The notes beneath the pieces are model-generated. The model saw only the letters and a program-made list of their open reading frames with translations. It was not told the origin of the DNA and searched no databases. DNA of 8,233 nt, from NCBI GenBank assembly GCA_958448375.1, contig CAUDDU010000033.1, positions 1 to 8,233 of the forward strand, given 5' to 3'. The translations under genes and the position numbers were made by a program. This DNA comes from an uncultured Collinsella sp. (GTDB lineage: Bacteria > Actinomycetota > Coriobacteriia > Coriobacteriales > Coriobacteriaceae). Shown here piece by piece: positions 1 through 5,240 of the stretch (position 1 is the first letter of the stretch; each line of letters starts with the position of its first letter).

Positions 1-23
1 TGATAGCCCTGGATATCGTTCAT
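1..23 (-). CDS. N-terminus of an unidentified protein (partial)
   Basis: An ATG at 23-21 on the minus strand is preceded by a good ribosome binding site (GAAAGGA, seven bases upstream) and opens a frame reading MNDIQGY before the window edge. Only seven codons are visible, so no family can be assigned. The start is supported by the spacing of the binding site and by the terminator-like hairpin that ends just before it. It has the same orientation as the small hypothetical gene upstream but is probably separated from it by that hairpin. Confidence 0.55.
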
Positions 24-37
24 AGGTTCGTCCTTTC

Positions 38-61
38 AAAAAGCGCCACAACTAACGGCGC
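38..61 (-). terminator. Intrinsic terminator after the small hypothetical gene
   Basis: Read on the minus strand, GCGCC (61-57) pairs with GGCGC (47-43) around a nine-base loop and is followed at once by five T (42-38). This is the form of a short intrinsic terminator, although the stem is only five pairs. It lies about 45 bases after the stop of the small hypothetical gene. Its T-run leads directly into the GAAAGGA ribosome binding site of the next gene, so it could instead act as an attenuator of that gene. Confidence 0.5.
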
Positions 62-107
62 AGTAGCTAACAAGATTCCTGTCATTGTACCCGAACGCCG
101 TGCGTCC

Positions 108-446
108 TTACCTACGGCGCTCGCCCTCAAGCGTACGATCAAACGCCCAGACCCACCAACGCATCAGATGGGCCTGCGAGCCATCTGGTCGTTCACGCGT
201 CTGGTCCTCCAGATACAACTCGGTCGCATGCCCGCCAAAACGAACCTTATACGTTGCCGTACGAACACCGTGAACCGTTAAGCCAAAGCCCGTGGACGAG
301 ACAATCTCGTCAATTGTAAAGCAGCGACCGTCGACCCAGCAGACGGTAACCGGCACGACTTGTCCGCCCGCGAGGATGCGAGCCACGACGTCCACATACT
401 GCTTGTGCACGCGCCGAGTTTTGCCATCTGTCTGTCGATATTCCAT
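108..446 (-). CDS. Small hypothetical protein, 112 aa
   Basis: I do not recognise this protein with confidence. The frame could begin at 545, but the first 33 codons of that version are of low quality. The ATG at 446 gives a clean 112-residue protein starting MEYRQTDG. It is also placed exactly where a strong promoter (453-482) would start transcription. Visible features are a basic N-terminus, a beta-rich core (VVPVTVCWVDGRCFTIDEI, residues 30-48), TYKVRFGG (65-72), ELYLED (76-81), a RWWVWAFD segment (96-103) and a very basic C-terminus. The order of a W-x-x-G-R motif, a Y/ELY segment and RWW recalls small actinobacterial domain-of-unknown-function proteins such as DUF6504; this is a weak resemblance from memory. 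No signal peptide or membrane segment is visible. It is divergent from the pit gene, but a shared function is not shown. Confidence 0.7.
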   Translation of the reverse strand: MEYRQTDGKTRRVHKQYVDVVARILAGGQVVPVTVCWVDGRCFTIDEIVSSTGFGLTVHGVRTATYKVRFGGHATELYLEDQTRERPDGSQAHLMRWWVWAFDRTLEGERRR

Positions 447-452
447 GCCCCT

Positions 453-482
453 ATTATCGAACGCATGTTTGCATGTTGTAAA
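453..482 (-). promoter_or_regulatory. Sigma-70-type promoter giving a leaderless transcript
   Basis: On the minus strand TTTACA (482-477) and GATAAT (458-453) are separated by 18 bases. Each matches the -35 or -10 consensus at five of six positions. Exactly six bases follow the -10 box before A446, the first base of the ATG of the small hypothetical gene. The expected transcription start therefore coincides with the start codon. There is an AGGGG run just before the ATG, but it would lie outside such a transcript. Confidence 0.55.
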
Positions 483-631
483 GCGAACAGACTGTGGTTT
501 TGGGGTGTTGGAGCGCGCACACGCGTCCTCATGGCGTGTTAGCAAAAAGAATACCCGCGGTCAACAGGACTAATATTCAATTTTAGTGCCAAAAAATCCA
601 CTTCTCACATCAGAACTCGGTAAAGAAACCC

Positions 632-674
632 GCAGGAGGTGATACGATTTATCATGTTTTTGTAACGTGCCTGC
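632..674 (+). promoter_or_regulatory. Pit leader: orphan Shine-Dalgarno, three-codon frame and possible hairpin
   Basis: AGGAGGTGAT (634-643) is fully complementary to the 3' end of 16S rRNA, but the pit start lies 52 bases further on. The nearest ATG after it (654) opens the frame ATG TTT TTG TAA, ending at 665, in the same frame as pit. GATA (641-644) can pair with TATC (650-653), which would shorten the distance between the binding site and this ATG. GCAGG (632-636) is complementary to CCTGC (670-674) and could mask the site. These elements suggest a translated or structured leader, but no known riboswitch class is recognised. Confidence 0.35.
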
Positions 675-695
675 AAACTTCGAGAAAGCCCATAT

Positions 696-1745
696 ATGGA
701 CGTAACGTTCTCAACCTTCCTCGGCCAAATTGTGTCGAACCCAGTCCTTGCCGTCACCGTGATCCTCGCGCTCGGCGCCATCTTCGTCAATGGATGGACC
801 GACGCGCCCAACGCCATCGCGACCTGCGTCACTACGCGTTGCATGCCCGCCCGCGCCGCCATTCTCATGAGCGCCGCATTCAACTTCCTCGGCGTGCTCA
901 TCATGACGCACTTTAACGCGAGCGTCGCCAACACCATCTCACATATCGTCGACTTTGGCGGAAACAGCACCATGGCGCTCGCCTGCCTGTGCGCGGCCCT
1001 GTTCTCCATCGTCGTCTACGGCGCCACAGCGTCGCGTTTTGGCATCCCCACCTCGCAAAGCCACAGCCTTATCGCCGGCCTGACCGGTGCCGCTATCGCC
1101 CTCGGCGGCGCGAGCAGCGTCAACGTCCACGAGTGGATGAAGGTCATCTACGGCCTGGCGCTCTCCATCGGCCTGGGCTTTGTCATGGGCTGGGTCCTGT
1201 GCAAACTCGTCTCGATTCTTTTCGCCGCCGCCAACAGGCGACGTGCCAATGTCTTCTTTAAATACGCTCAGATCGCGAGCGCTGCGGCCATGAGCTTTAT
1301 GCACGGCGCGCAGGATGGACAGAAGTTCATCGGCGTGCTCTTTTTAGGCGTGGCCTTCGCAAACGGCCAGACCAGCGTCGGCGATGCGGGCATCCCCATC
1401 TGGATTATGCTGCTGTGCTCGGCCACCATGGGTATCGGCACCAGCGTGGGTGGCGAGCGCATCATCAAGTCCGTCGGCCAGAGCATGGTTAAGCTCGAGA
1501 AGTATCAGGGCTTCTCCGCCGACCTCGCGGGCGCCGCGAACCTGCTGCTTGCCACCCTTACCGGCATCCCCGTGTCCTCCACACACATCAAGACCTGCGC
1601 CATCATGGGCGTCGGTGCCGTCAAGCGCCTCTCAGCCATCAACTTCGGCGTCGTCAAAGACATGATGTTCACCTGGTTCTTCACCTTCCCCGCCTGTGGA
1701 CTCATCAGCTTTGTCATGGCCAAGCTGTTCATGATGTTCCTCTAG
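696..1745 (+). CDS. pit: Pit-family inorganic phosphate permease
   Basis: An integral membrane transporter of the PiT family, which imports inorganic phosphate with a proton, sodium or metal-phosphate partner. The 349 residues show both halves of the family's inverted repeat. The first signature is NGWTDAPNAIAT (residues 32-43, with Asp36 and Asn39) and the second is SFMHGAQDGQKFIGV (200-214, with Asp207). Each is followed by a serine-rich membrane motif: GIPTSQSHSL (116-125) and GIPVSSTHI (290-298). Hydrophobic helices fill the rest, with a short basic loop at NRRRA (180-184). No in-frame start exists between the upstream TAA (663) and this ATG. Its own ribosome binding site is weak (GAGAAAG), and a perfect one lies further upstream before a tiny frame. 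The DUF47 gene follows after 67 bases, the usual accessory pairing. The family is certain; the coupling ion cannot be read from the sequence. Confidence 0.95.
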   Translation: MDVTFSTFLGQIVSNPVLAVTVILALGAIFVNGWTDAPNAIATCVTTRCMPARAAILMSAAFNFLGVLIMTHFNASVANTISHIVDFGGNSTMALACLCAALFSIVVYGATASRFGIPTSQSHSLIAGLTGAAIALGGASSVNVHEWMKVIYGLALSIGLGFVMGWVLCKLVSILFAAANRRRANVFFKYAQIASAAAMSFMHGAQDGQKFIGVLFLGVAFANGQTSVGDAGIPIWIMLLCSATMGIGTSVGGERIIKSVGQSMVKLEKYQGFSADLAGAANLLLATLTGIPVSSTHIKTCAIMGVGAVKRLSAINFGVVKDMMFTWFFTFPACGLISFVMAKLFMMFL

Positions 1746-1812
1746 TCAAACCGAACGTCCATCCGGACCGCAACACTTCGCCCACCCGTCTTCGCCTCGA
1801 AAGGACCCACCC

Positions 1813-2436
1813 ATGGCAAAGAAACCCGATTCGTTCTACTTTGACAACTACGTCGCCTGCGCCGACCTTGCTGTCCAGGCCGCAGAGTTGCTCATCAAGA
1901 TTTTTGAGAACTTTGATCCCGCGCAGATCCACGACATGCTCGAGGAGATGCATGCGATTGAGCATGCGGCCGACAAGAAGCACCATGAGCTCGAGGATGC
2001 CTTGCTCACTGCCTTTATCACCCCGCTTGAGCGCGAGGATCTGGACCTGATGAGCTGCTCGCTCGACACTGTGCTCGACCGCATCGAGGGCGTCGTGCAA
2101 CGCGTCTACTTCACCAACATTCAGAGCATCCATCCCGACGCCATCGTCATCGCCCACAAGGTAACCGATGCCTGCCGCGCCATGAAGGACCTGATGGTCG
2201 AGCTTCCCAACTACCGCAAGTCCAAAACGCTGCGCGAGTTGGTCATCCAGATCAACACCATCGAGTCCGAGGCCGACGAGCTCTACATCAACGCCATGCG
2301 CAACCTGCACGTTAACGGCAAGGACCCGCTCGAGGTCATCGCTTGGCGTGACGTATATGCCTTCCTGGAGTACTGCGCCGACTGCTGCGAGAATGTGGCC
2401 GATGTTGTGGATTCGATTGTCATGAAGAACAGTTAA
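1813..2436 (+). CDS. DUF47 / PhoU-like Pit accessory protein
   Basis: A 207-residue, all-helical cytoplasmic protein of the DUF47 (PhoU_div, Pit accessory) family, which is commonly encoded next to Pit permeases and thought to control their activity. The family hallmarks are visible: HAIEHAADKKHHELEDALL (residues 47-65), the FITPLEREDL block (68-77) with the conserved T-P-x-x-R-x-D pattern, a second acidic repeat at IESEADELY (150-158), and WRDVYAFLE followed by CADCCENVAD (178-197), whose acidic residues match the metal-binding helices of PhoU-like folds. GAAAGGA at 1799-1805, seven bases before the ATG, supports the start. It lies 67 bases after pit on the same strand with no terminator between, so the two are probably co-transcribed. 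Inference: it gates or assembles the Pit protein. It is distinct from the true PhoU further right. Confidence 0.92.
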   Translation: MAKKPDSFYFDNYVACADLAVQAAELLIKIFENFDPAQIHDMLEEMHAIEHAADKKHHELEDALLTAFITPLEREDLDLMSCSLDTVLDRIEGVVQRVYFTNIQSIHPDAIVIAHKVTDACRAMKDLMVELPNYRKSKTLRELVIQINTIESEADELYINAMRNLHVNGKDPLEVIAWRDVYAFLEYCADCCENVADVVDSIVMKNS

Positions 2437-2441
2437 TTGGG

Positions 2442-2550
2442 GGTACGTATCCCACCGGTCGCGGGCCCGACCACTAATACCTTTTTCACTCCGGCTGCAA
2501 GCAGAGTCGTTCAAAAGGTATTAGTGGTCGGGCCCGCTCCCTTACGTACC
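2442..2550. repeat. Long interrupted palindrome (25-bp perfect arms plus 8-bp outer arms)
   Basis: Positions 2461-2485 and 2513-2537 are exact reverse complements over 25 bases, around a 27-base loop. Outside them, GGTACGTA (2442-2449) and TACGTACC (2543-2550) form a second 8-bp arm, separated by unpaired stretches of 11 and 5 bases. The structure begins six bases after the DUF47 stop. A T-run (2482-2486) lies inside the arm and loop edge rather than after the stem, so it is not a standard intrinsic terminator. ATTGGG occurs at 2436-2441 and 2554-2559, flanking it asymmetrically. It may be a REP/MITE-like element, or a very stable transcript end that stops pit-DUF47 messages or protects them from decay. 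Confidence 0.8.
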
Positions 2551-2721
2551 ACCATTGGGAACTTTGGCTGAGGGATTGAGCGTGGTGGGGCCTTTGCTGT
2601 GATGGCCCTTGATTGCTCGGGGTTTTACTTTGGTATTCGATGAGCGATTGGCTGATTGCTGCTTTGGGTACTGTTTGGGTTATTTTGGGTTTGTTTGATT
2701 TTTAATTGTTGGAGGGCTTGT
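2551..2721 (+). other. GT-rich, C-poor intergenic stretch
   Basis: The plus strand here is made mostly of T and G, unlike any other part of the window. I see no convincing gene, RNA or paired -35/-10 promoter. An in-frame TTG at 2656 would add 22 hydrophobic residues to the nitroreductase, but it has no ribosome binding site and the extension looks like a product of the base composition. The stretch ends with GGAGGG (2711-2716), the ribosome binding site of the nitroreductase gene. Confidence 0.5.
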
Positions 2722-3252
2722 ATGTCTTATTTGGATCTGGCTCGGGGTCGGCATTCTTGTCGTTTGTTTGAGGCTCGGGCTGTGGAGCAGGCTGTGGTGG
2801 ATGCCATTGTTGAGGCTGGGCGTATTGCTCCTTCTGCTTGTAATAATCATCCAACCCGTGTGATGGTGTTGGATACGCCTGAGCTTCTGGAGAAGGCTGC
2901 TGCTTGTCAGCCTCGGTTTGCTCGTGATGGGTCTATCTTTGGAGCTCCGCTTGTCTTCCTTATTTGCAGCGTTACCGATGATGCTTGGGTGCGCCCCTAT
3001 GACCAGATGAATTCCAGTGAAATCGATACGTCCATCGTGTGCGATCAGATGATGATGGAGGCCACCGAGCAGGGCCTGGGAACGTGCTGGGTATGCCATT
3101 TTAAGCCTGAGGTGGCACAGGAGCAGTTCAATCTGCCCAAAGGCGTTTATCCCTATCACATGCTCGTCTGTGGATATCCTGCCGACCACATCGCCGATCC
3201 CGAGCATCGCGAGGCACGTACCATTCCCCTCCCCGACTTCCTCCTCAAGTAG
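2722..3252 (+). CDS. Nitroreductase-family flavoprotein
   Basis: A 176-residue protein of the FMN-dependent nitroreductase family, cytoplasmic oxidoreductases that usually use NAD(P)H; the natural substrate is unknown. Family motifs are R-H-S-C-R (residues 10-14, the FMN phosphate-binding arginines), APSACNNHP (36-44), and GLGTCWVCHF (118-127), followed by a core ending in a GYPAD loop (151-155). The length fits the short, single-domain members. The ATG at 2722 is chosen because GGAGGG lies five bases upstream and the family homology begins at once. Codons 1-73 end in C only three times, whereas codons 74-176 end in C about forty times, an abrupt switch near 2940. The gene stands alone between the palindrome and a strong terminator. 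The family is sure; the specific reaction is not. Confidence 0.9.
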   Translation: MSYLDLARGRHSCRLFEARAVEQAVVDAIVEAGRIAPSACNNHPTRVMVLDTPELLEKAAACQPRFARDGSIFGAPLVFLICSVTDDAWVRPYDQMNSSEIDTSIVCDQMMMEATEQGLGTCWVCHFKPEVAQEQFNLPKGVYPYHMLVCGYPADHIADPEHREARTIPLPDFLLK

Positions 3253-3299
3253 TTTTTGGCACATGCCCTAAAACCTACCTTTTACCGCTCACCCATTCG

Positions 3300-3337
3300 C
3301 CGAGTTCTGCGCCACTATGTGCAGGGCTCGGTTTTTT
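3300..3337 (+). terminator. Intrinsic terminator of the nitroreductase gene
   Basis: CCGAGTTCTGC (3300-3310) pairs with GCAGGGCTCGG (3321-3331), with G-T wobbles in the middle, around a ten-base loop. Six T follow at 3332-3337. This is a textbook plus-strand terminator 47 bases after the nitroreductase stop. Confidence 0.88.
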
Positions 3338-3362
3338 ATGTTACGCACCCCGGCACAGTCAT

Positions 3363-3392
3363 AAAAAAGGACCCGCAAGCTGCGGGTCCTTT
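3363..3392 (-). terminator. Intrinsic terminator of the divIVA-end operon
   Basis: AAAGGACCCGCA (3366-3377) and TGCGGGTCCTTT (3381-3392) are perfect complements around a three-base loop. On the minus strand the stem is followed by an unbroken T-run (six T, 3368-3363, three of them in the stem), 27 bases after the divIVA stop. The plus-strand side ends TTTCT, so weak termination in that direction is possible too. With the terminator at 3300-3337 it insulates the two convergent gene sets. Confidence 0.9.
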
Positions 3393-3418
3393 CTAGGCAC
3401 TAAATTGTAGACCGAATG

Positions 3419-4093
3419 TTAGTCCAGGTCGTCGGCGGCAAAGTTGTCGATCGGGGCGAAGGGATCGGCCACGGGGACAACCGGGTCAGCGACGGGCAGC
3501 GGCTCGGCGGGAACAGTCACCGCAGGAGAAGCGGCGGAACCGACCGGCGTGGAGGCCATGAGGTCGGCCGGGAAGGAGTTCTGGGCATCGTCCATGAAGT
3601 GCTGGATGAGCTTGAGGTACTCGGCCTTGAACTCCTCACGGGAAGCCTTGAGACGATCGATCTCCTCGAGCTCGGCCTGCTTCTCGGTCAGAGCCTGGCG
3701 GATAACCTCGCGTGCCTTGGCGTCAGCCTCGTTGCGGATACGCTCAGCGTTCTCATTGGCATCGTTGACGATGGTCTCAGCGGTCTGCTGGGCAGCGATC
3801 AGGGCAGCGGAAATCTGGCGCTCCTGAGCGGAGAAGTCAGGGGCGGGAGCAGCCACGGGGGCGGCAGGAACGGCCTGGGCGGGGGCATCCTGAGCCTGGG
3901 CAAGCTGAGCCTGCGCATCGGCAAGCTGCTGCTCGGTAGCAGTCAGACGACCCTTAAGGTCAACGATCTTAGCGAGCATAGCGTCAACCTCGGAAGACAG
4001 CGTCTCCAAGAAGACGTCGACCTCGGCAGGATCGTAGCCACGCTTGGCCTCAGAGAAAGTCTGAGCCTGGATGTCTGCGGGGGTAATAGCCAT
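3419..4093 (-). CDS. divIVA: DivIVA / Wag31-like polar coiled-coil protein
   Basis: A cytoplasmic scaffold that binds curved membrane at poles and septa and recruits division or cell-wall machinery. The 224 residues open with the conserved DivIVA N-terminus: ITPADIQAQTFSEAKRGYDP (residues 3-22), which includes the F13 and R18-G-Y-D region that contacts membrane, followed by EVDVFLETL and a first coiled coil to about residue 69. An Ala/Pro-rich linker (70-86) leads into a second long coiled coil (87-170). The tail (178-224) is Pro/Val-rich and acidic, ending ADDLD, and is probably disordered. AAGGAG seven bases before the ATG supports the start. It is the last gene of the yggS-sepF-yggT-divIVA series, 61 bases after yggT, and is followed by a strong terminator. 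The linker and tail are long and likely species-specific. Confidence 0.93.
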   Translation of the reverse strand: MAITPADIQAQTFSEAKRGYDPAEVDVFLETLSSEVDAMLAKIVDLKGRLTATEQQLADAQAQLAQAQDAPAQAVPAAPVAAPAPDFSAQERQISAALIAAQQTAETIVNDANENAERIRNEADAKAREVIRQALTEKQAELEEIDRLKASREEFKAEYLKLIQHFMDDAQNSFPADLMASTPVGSAASPAVTVPAEPLPVADPVVPVADPFAPIDNFAADDLD

Positions 4094-4154
4094 AACAAGT
4101 CTCCTTTTTCATCGCCTCGGCGCTACACGCCCGACGTAAGTTACTAAGTCAGTT

Positions 4155-4436
4155 CTATACGAGTATACCTATAAGAAGCTGCAGAACCAGCCTCTGCACC
4201 AACTGCAACGCAATAATCGCAACGACCGGCGAAAAATCGATACCGCCCATCGGCGGGATGAAACGACGGAACAGGTTGAGCCACGGACCGCACACGCTAT
4301 CAAGCACCGCGGCAATATCCTGAAGCAAACCACCCTGCTTCATGGGAATCCACGTCATAAAGCAGTAGACGACAATGAGTGTGGAATAGAAGTTGAACAG
4401 CGTGTTGACCAGCTGGACGATAGTGTAGATGTTGAT
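4155..4436 (-). CDS. yggT: YggT-family membrane protein, apparently starting at ATC
   Basis: A small two-helix membrane protein (YggT/YlmG family) linked to cell division and membrane organisation; the molecular role is poorly known. The conserved block PWLNLFRRFIPPMGGIDFSP (residues 51-70) and the second hydrophobic helix (70-93) are clear. The first helix (about 4-26, IVQLVNTLFNFYSTLIVVY) lies upstream of the first in-frame ATG (4358), so starting there would remove it. Between the sepF stop (4458) and that ATG the frame holds no ATG, GTG or TTG, only ATT, ATC and CTG. AGGAG (4447-4443) sits six bases before ATC at 4436, which I take as the start, giving 93 residues, the usual family length. 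The gene follows sepF by 21 bases. The family is sure; the start codon is an inference, and a sequencing error is the alternative. Confidence 0.85.
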   Translation of the reverse strand: MNIYTIVQLVNTLFNFYSTLIVVYCFMTWIPMKQGGLLQDIAAVLDSVCGPWLNLFRRFIPPMGGIDFSPVVAIIALQLVQRLVLQLLIGILV

Positions 4437-4442
4437 GGGAAT

Positions 4443-4447
4443 CTCCT
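4443..4447 (-). promoter_or_regulatory. Ribosome binding site that decides the yggT start
   Basis: AGGAG on the minus strand (4447-4443), within GACGAGGAGAT, lies between the sepF stop and yggT. It is six bases before ATC 4436 but directly abuts ATT 4442. It is more than 80 bases from the first in-frame ATG (4358). The spacing favours initiation at ATC. Confidence 0.6.
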
Positions 4448-4457
4448 CGTCTTGTCT

Positions 4458-5180
4458 TTACTTAAGGTAGCCGTCCGCACGAAGCTTCTTGAGATCGGAA
4501 TCTTTGACCTCGCAGCCGGCGGGCAACACCATGAACACGCGGTCGCCCACCTCCTTGACCGTGGCGCCCAGACCGCAGGCAAAGCCGTAAGAGAAGTCCA
4601 AGACGCGCTTGGCAACTTCGGTGCGTACGCCCACAAAAATCAGTGCGACAGGCTGCTTGGTGCGAACGCGGCGAACCACGGTTTCCACGTCGTCATAGCT
4701 CTCGGGGCGCAGGACATAGGCCGGCAGCTGCGGCGTGGCGTTGATGATATTGCTCGCATAGGCCGAGGCATCGCTCGGTGCAGGCGCGGGCGCAGCGGCG
4801 GCACGGGCGCGGGTGTTCTCGGCGTAGCTAGACGGCGTGTCATAGGCACCAGGACGATAACCGCTCGCAACACTGTCCTGCGAGCGCGAAGGCGGGTTAT
4901 ACGTCGTGGCATGGCGGGAGTCATCGCCGACCAGCTGACCGGAGCGCGTGTACACCGCGACCGACTCGGCCTCACCGCGACGCGTCTGACCCAGCAGGCC
5001 GTTGCTCGGCTCGTCTTGGGTGTAGAAGCCCTCGCCCGAAGCACCGCTGTAGCCGTTGTTCTGATAGCCATCGTCGTAGCCGTCATCGTAGCCGTAGTCG
5101 TCGTCTTGGCCATAACCCTGGTCGTAACCCTGCTGGCCGCCCAGGTGCATCTTATTTTTAATCTCGTCAAGGAAGCCCAT
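4458..5180 (-). CDS. sepF: SepF cell-division protein with long disordered linker
   Basis: SepF links FtsZ to the membrane at the division site; actinobacteria lack FtsA and depend on it. The ATG at 5180 is chosen over one at 5231 because GAGGA lies seven bases upstream and the protein then begins MGFLDEIKNKM, the typical amphipathic membrane-anchoring helix. The conserved SepF domain fills about residues 154-226: YVLRPESYDDVETVVRRVRT, then PVALIFVG, the glycine-rich FSYGFACGLGATV stretch, and VGDRVFMVLP. Between anchor and domain lies an unusually long linker, first a Tyr/Gly/Asp-rich segment (residues 18-44, repeated GYD/DGY units), then a Ser/Ala/Pro-rich stretch ending in an APAPAP run. 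At 240 residues it is longer than the roughly 150 of Bacillus SepF. It follows yggS by 60 bases. Identification is sure. Confidence 0.94.
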   Translation of the reverse strand: MGFLDEIKNKMHLGGQQGYDQGYGQDDDYGYDDGYDDGYQNNGYSGASGEGFYTQDEPSNGLLGQTRRGEAESVAVYTRSGQLVGDDSRHATTYNPPSRSQDSVASGYRPGAYDTPSSYAENTRARAAAAPAPAPSDASAYASNIINATPQLPAYVLRPESYDDVETVVRRVRTKQPVALIFVGVRTEVAKRVLDFSYGFACGLGATVKEVGDRVFMVLPAGCEVKDSDLKKLRADGYLK

Positions 5181-5240
5181 GGTTGTGTCCTCTCGCGGTT
5201 TAGTGCAGGCGCCCCGATAATCAGTGCGCACTTCAGAGCC

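Noticed and set aside
84..89. TACAAT on the minus strand as a -10 box for the gene at 23
   Set aside because: No -35 element or extended -10 is present at the right distance, and the transcript would run into the hairpin at 38-61.
571..576. TAATAT as a -10 box for pit
   Set aside because: It resembles a -10 hexamer, but no -35 match lies 16-19 bases upstream; not enough to call a promoter.
662..708. Repeated GTAACGT (662-668 and 702-708) as a possible operator around the pit start
   Set aside because: It is a seven-base repeat with 40-base spacing, one copy inside the coding region, and no match to a Pho box I know; chance is likely.
1729..2514. A 261-codon minus-strand frame opposite the DUF47 gene
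   Set aside because: It is antisense to a conserved gene and runs through one arm of the palindrome; there is no recognisable domain.
2656..2721. N-terminal extension of the nitroreductase from a TTG codon
   Set aside because: The 22 added residues are hydrophobic only because the DNA is T/G-rich. GGAGGG in front of the ATG at 2722 and the start of homology there favour the shorter form.
3416..4147. A 243-codon plus-strand frame opposite divIVA
   Set aside because: It is antisense to DivIVA, and its Gly/Leu/Ser-rich sequence reflects the Ala/Gln/Glu-rich coiled coil on the other strand.
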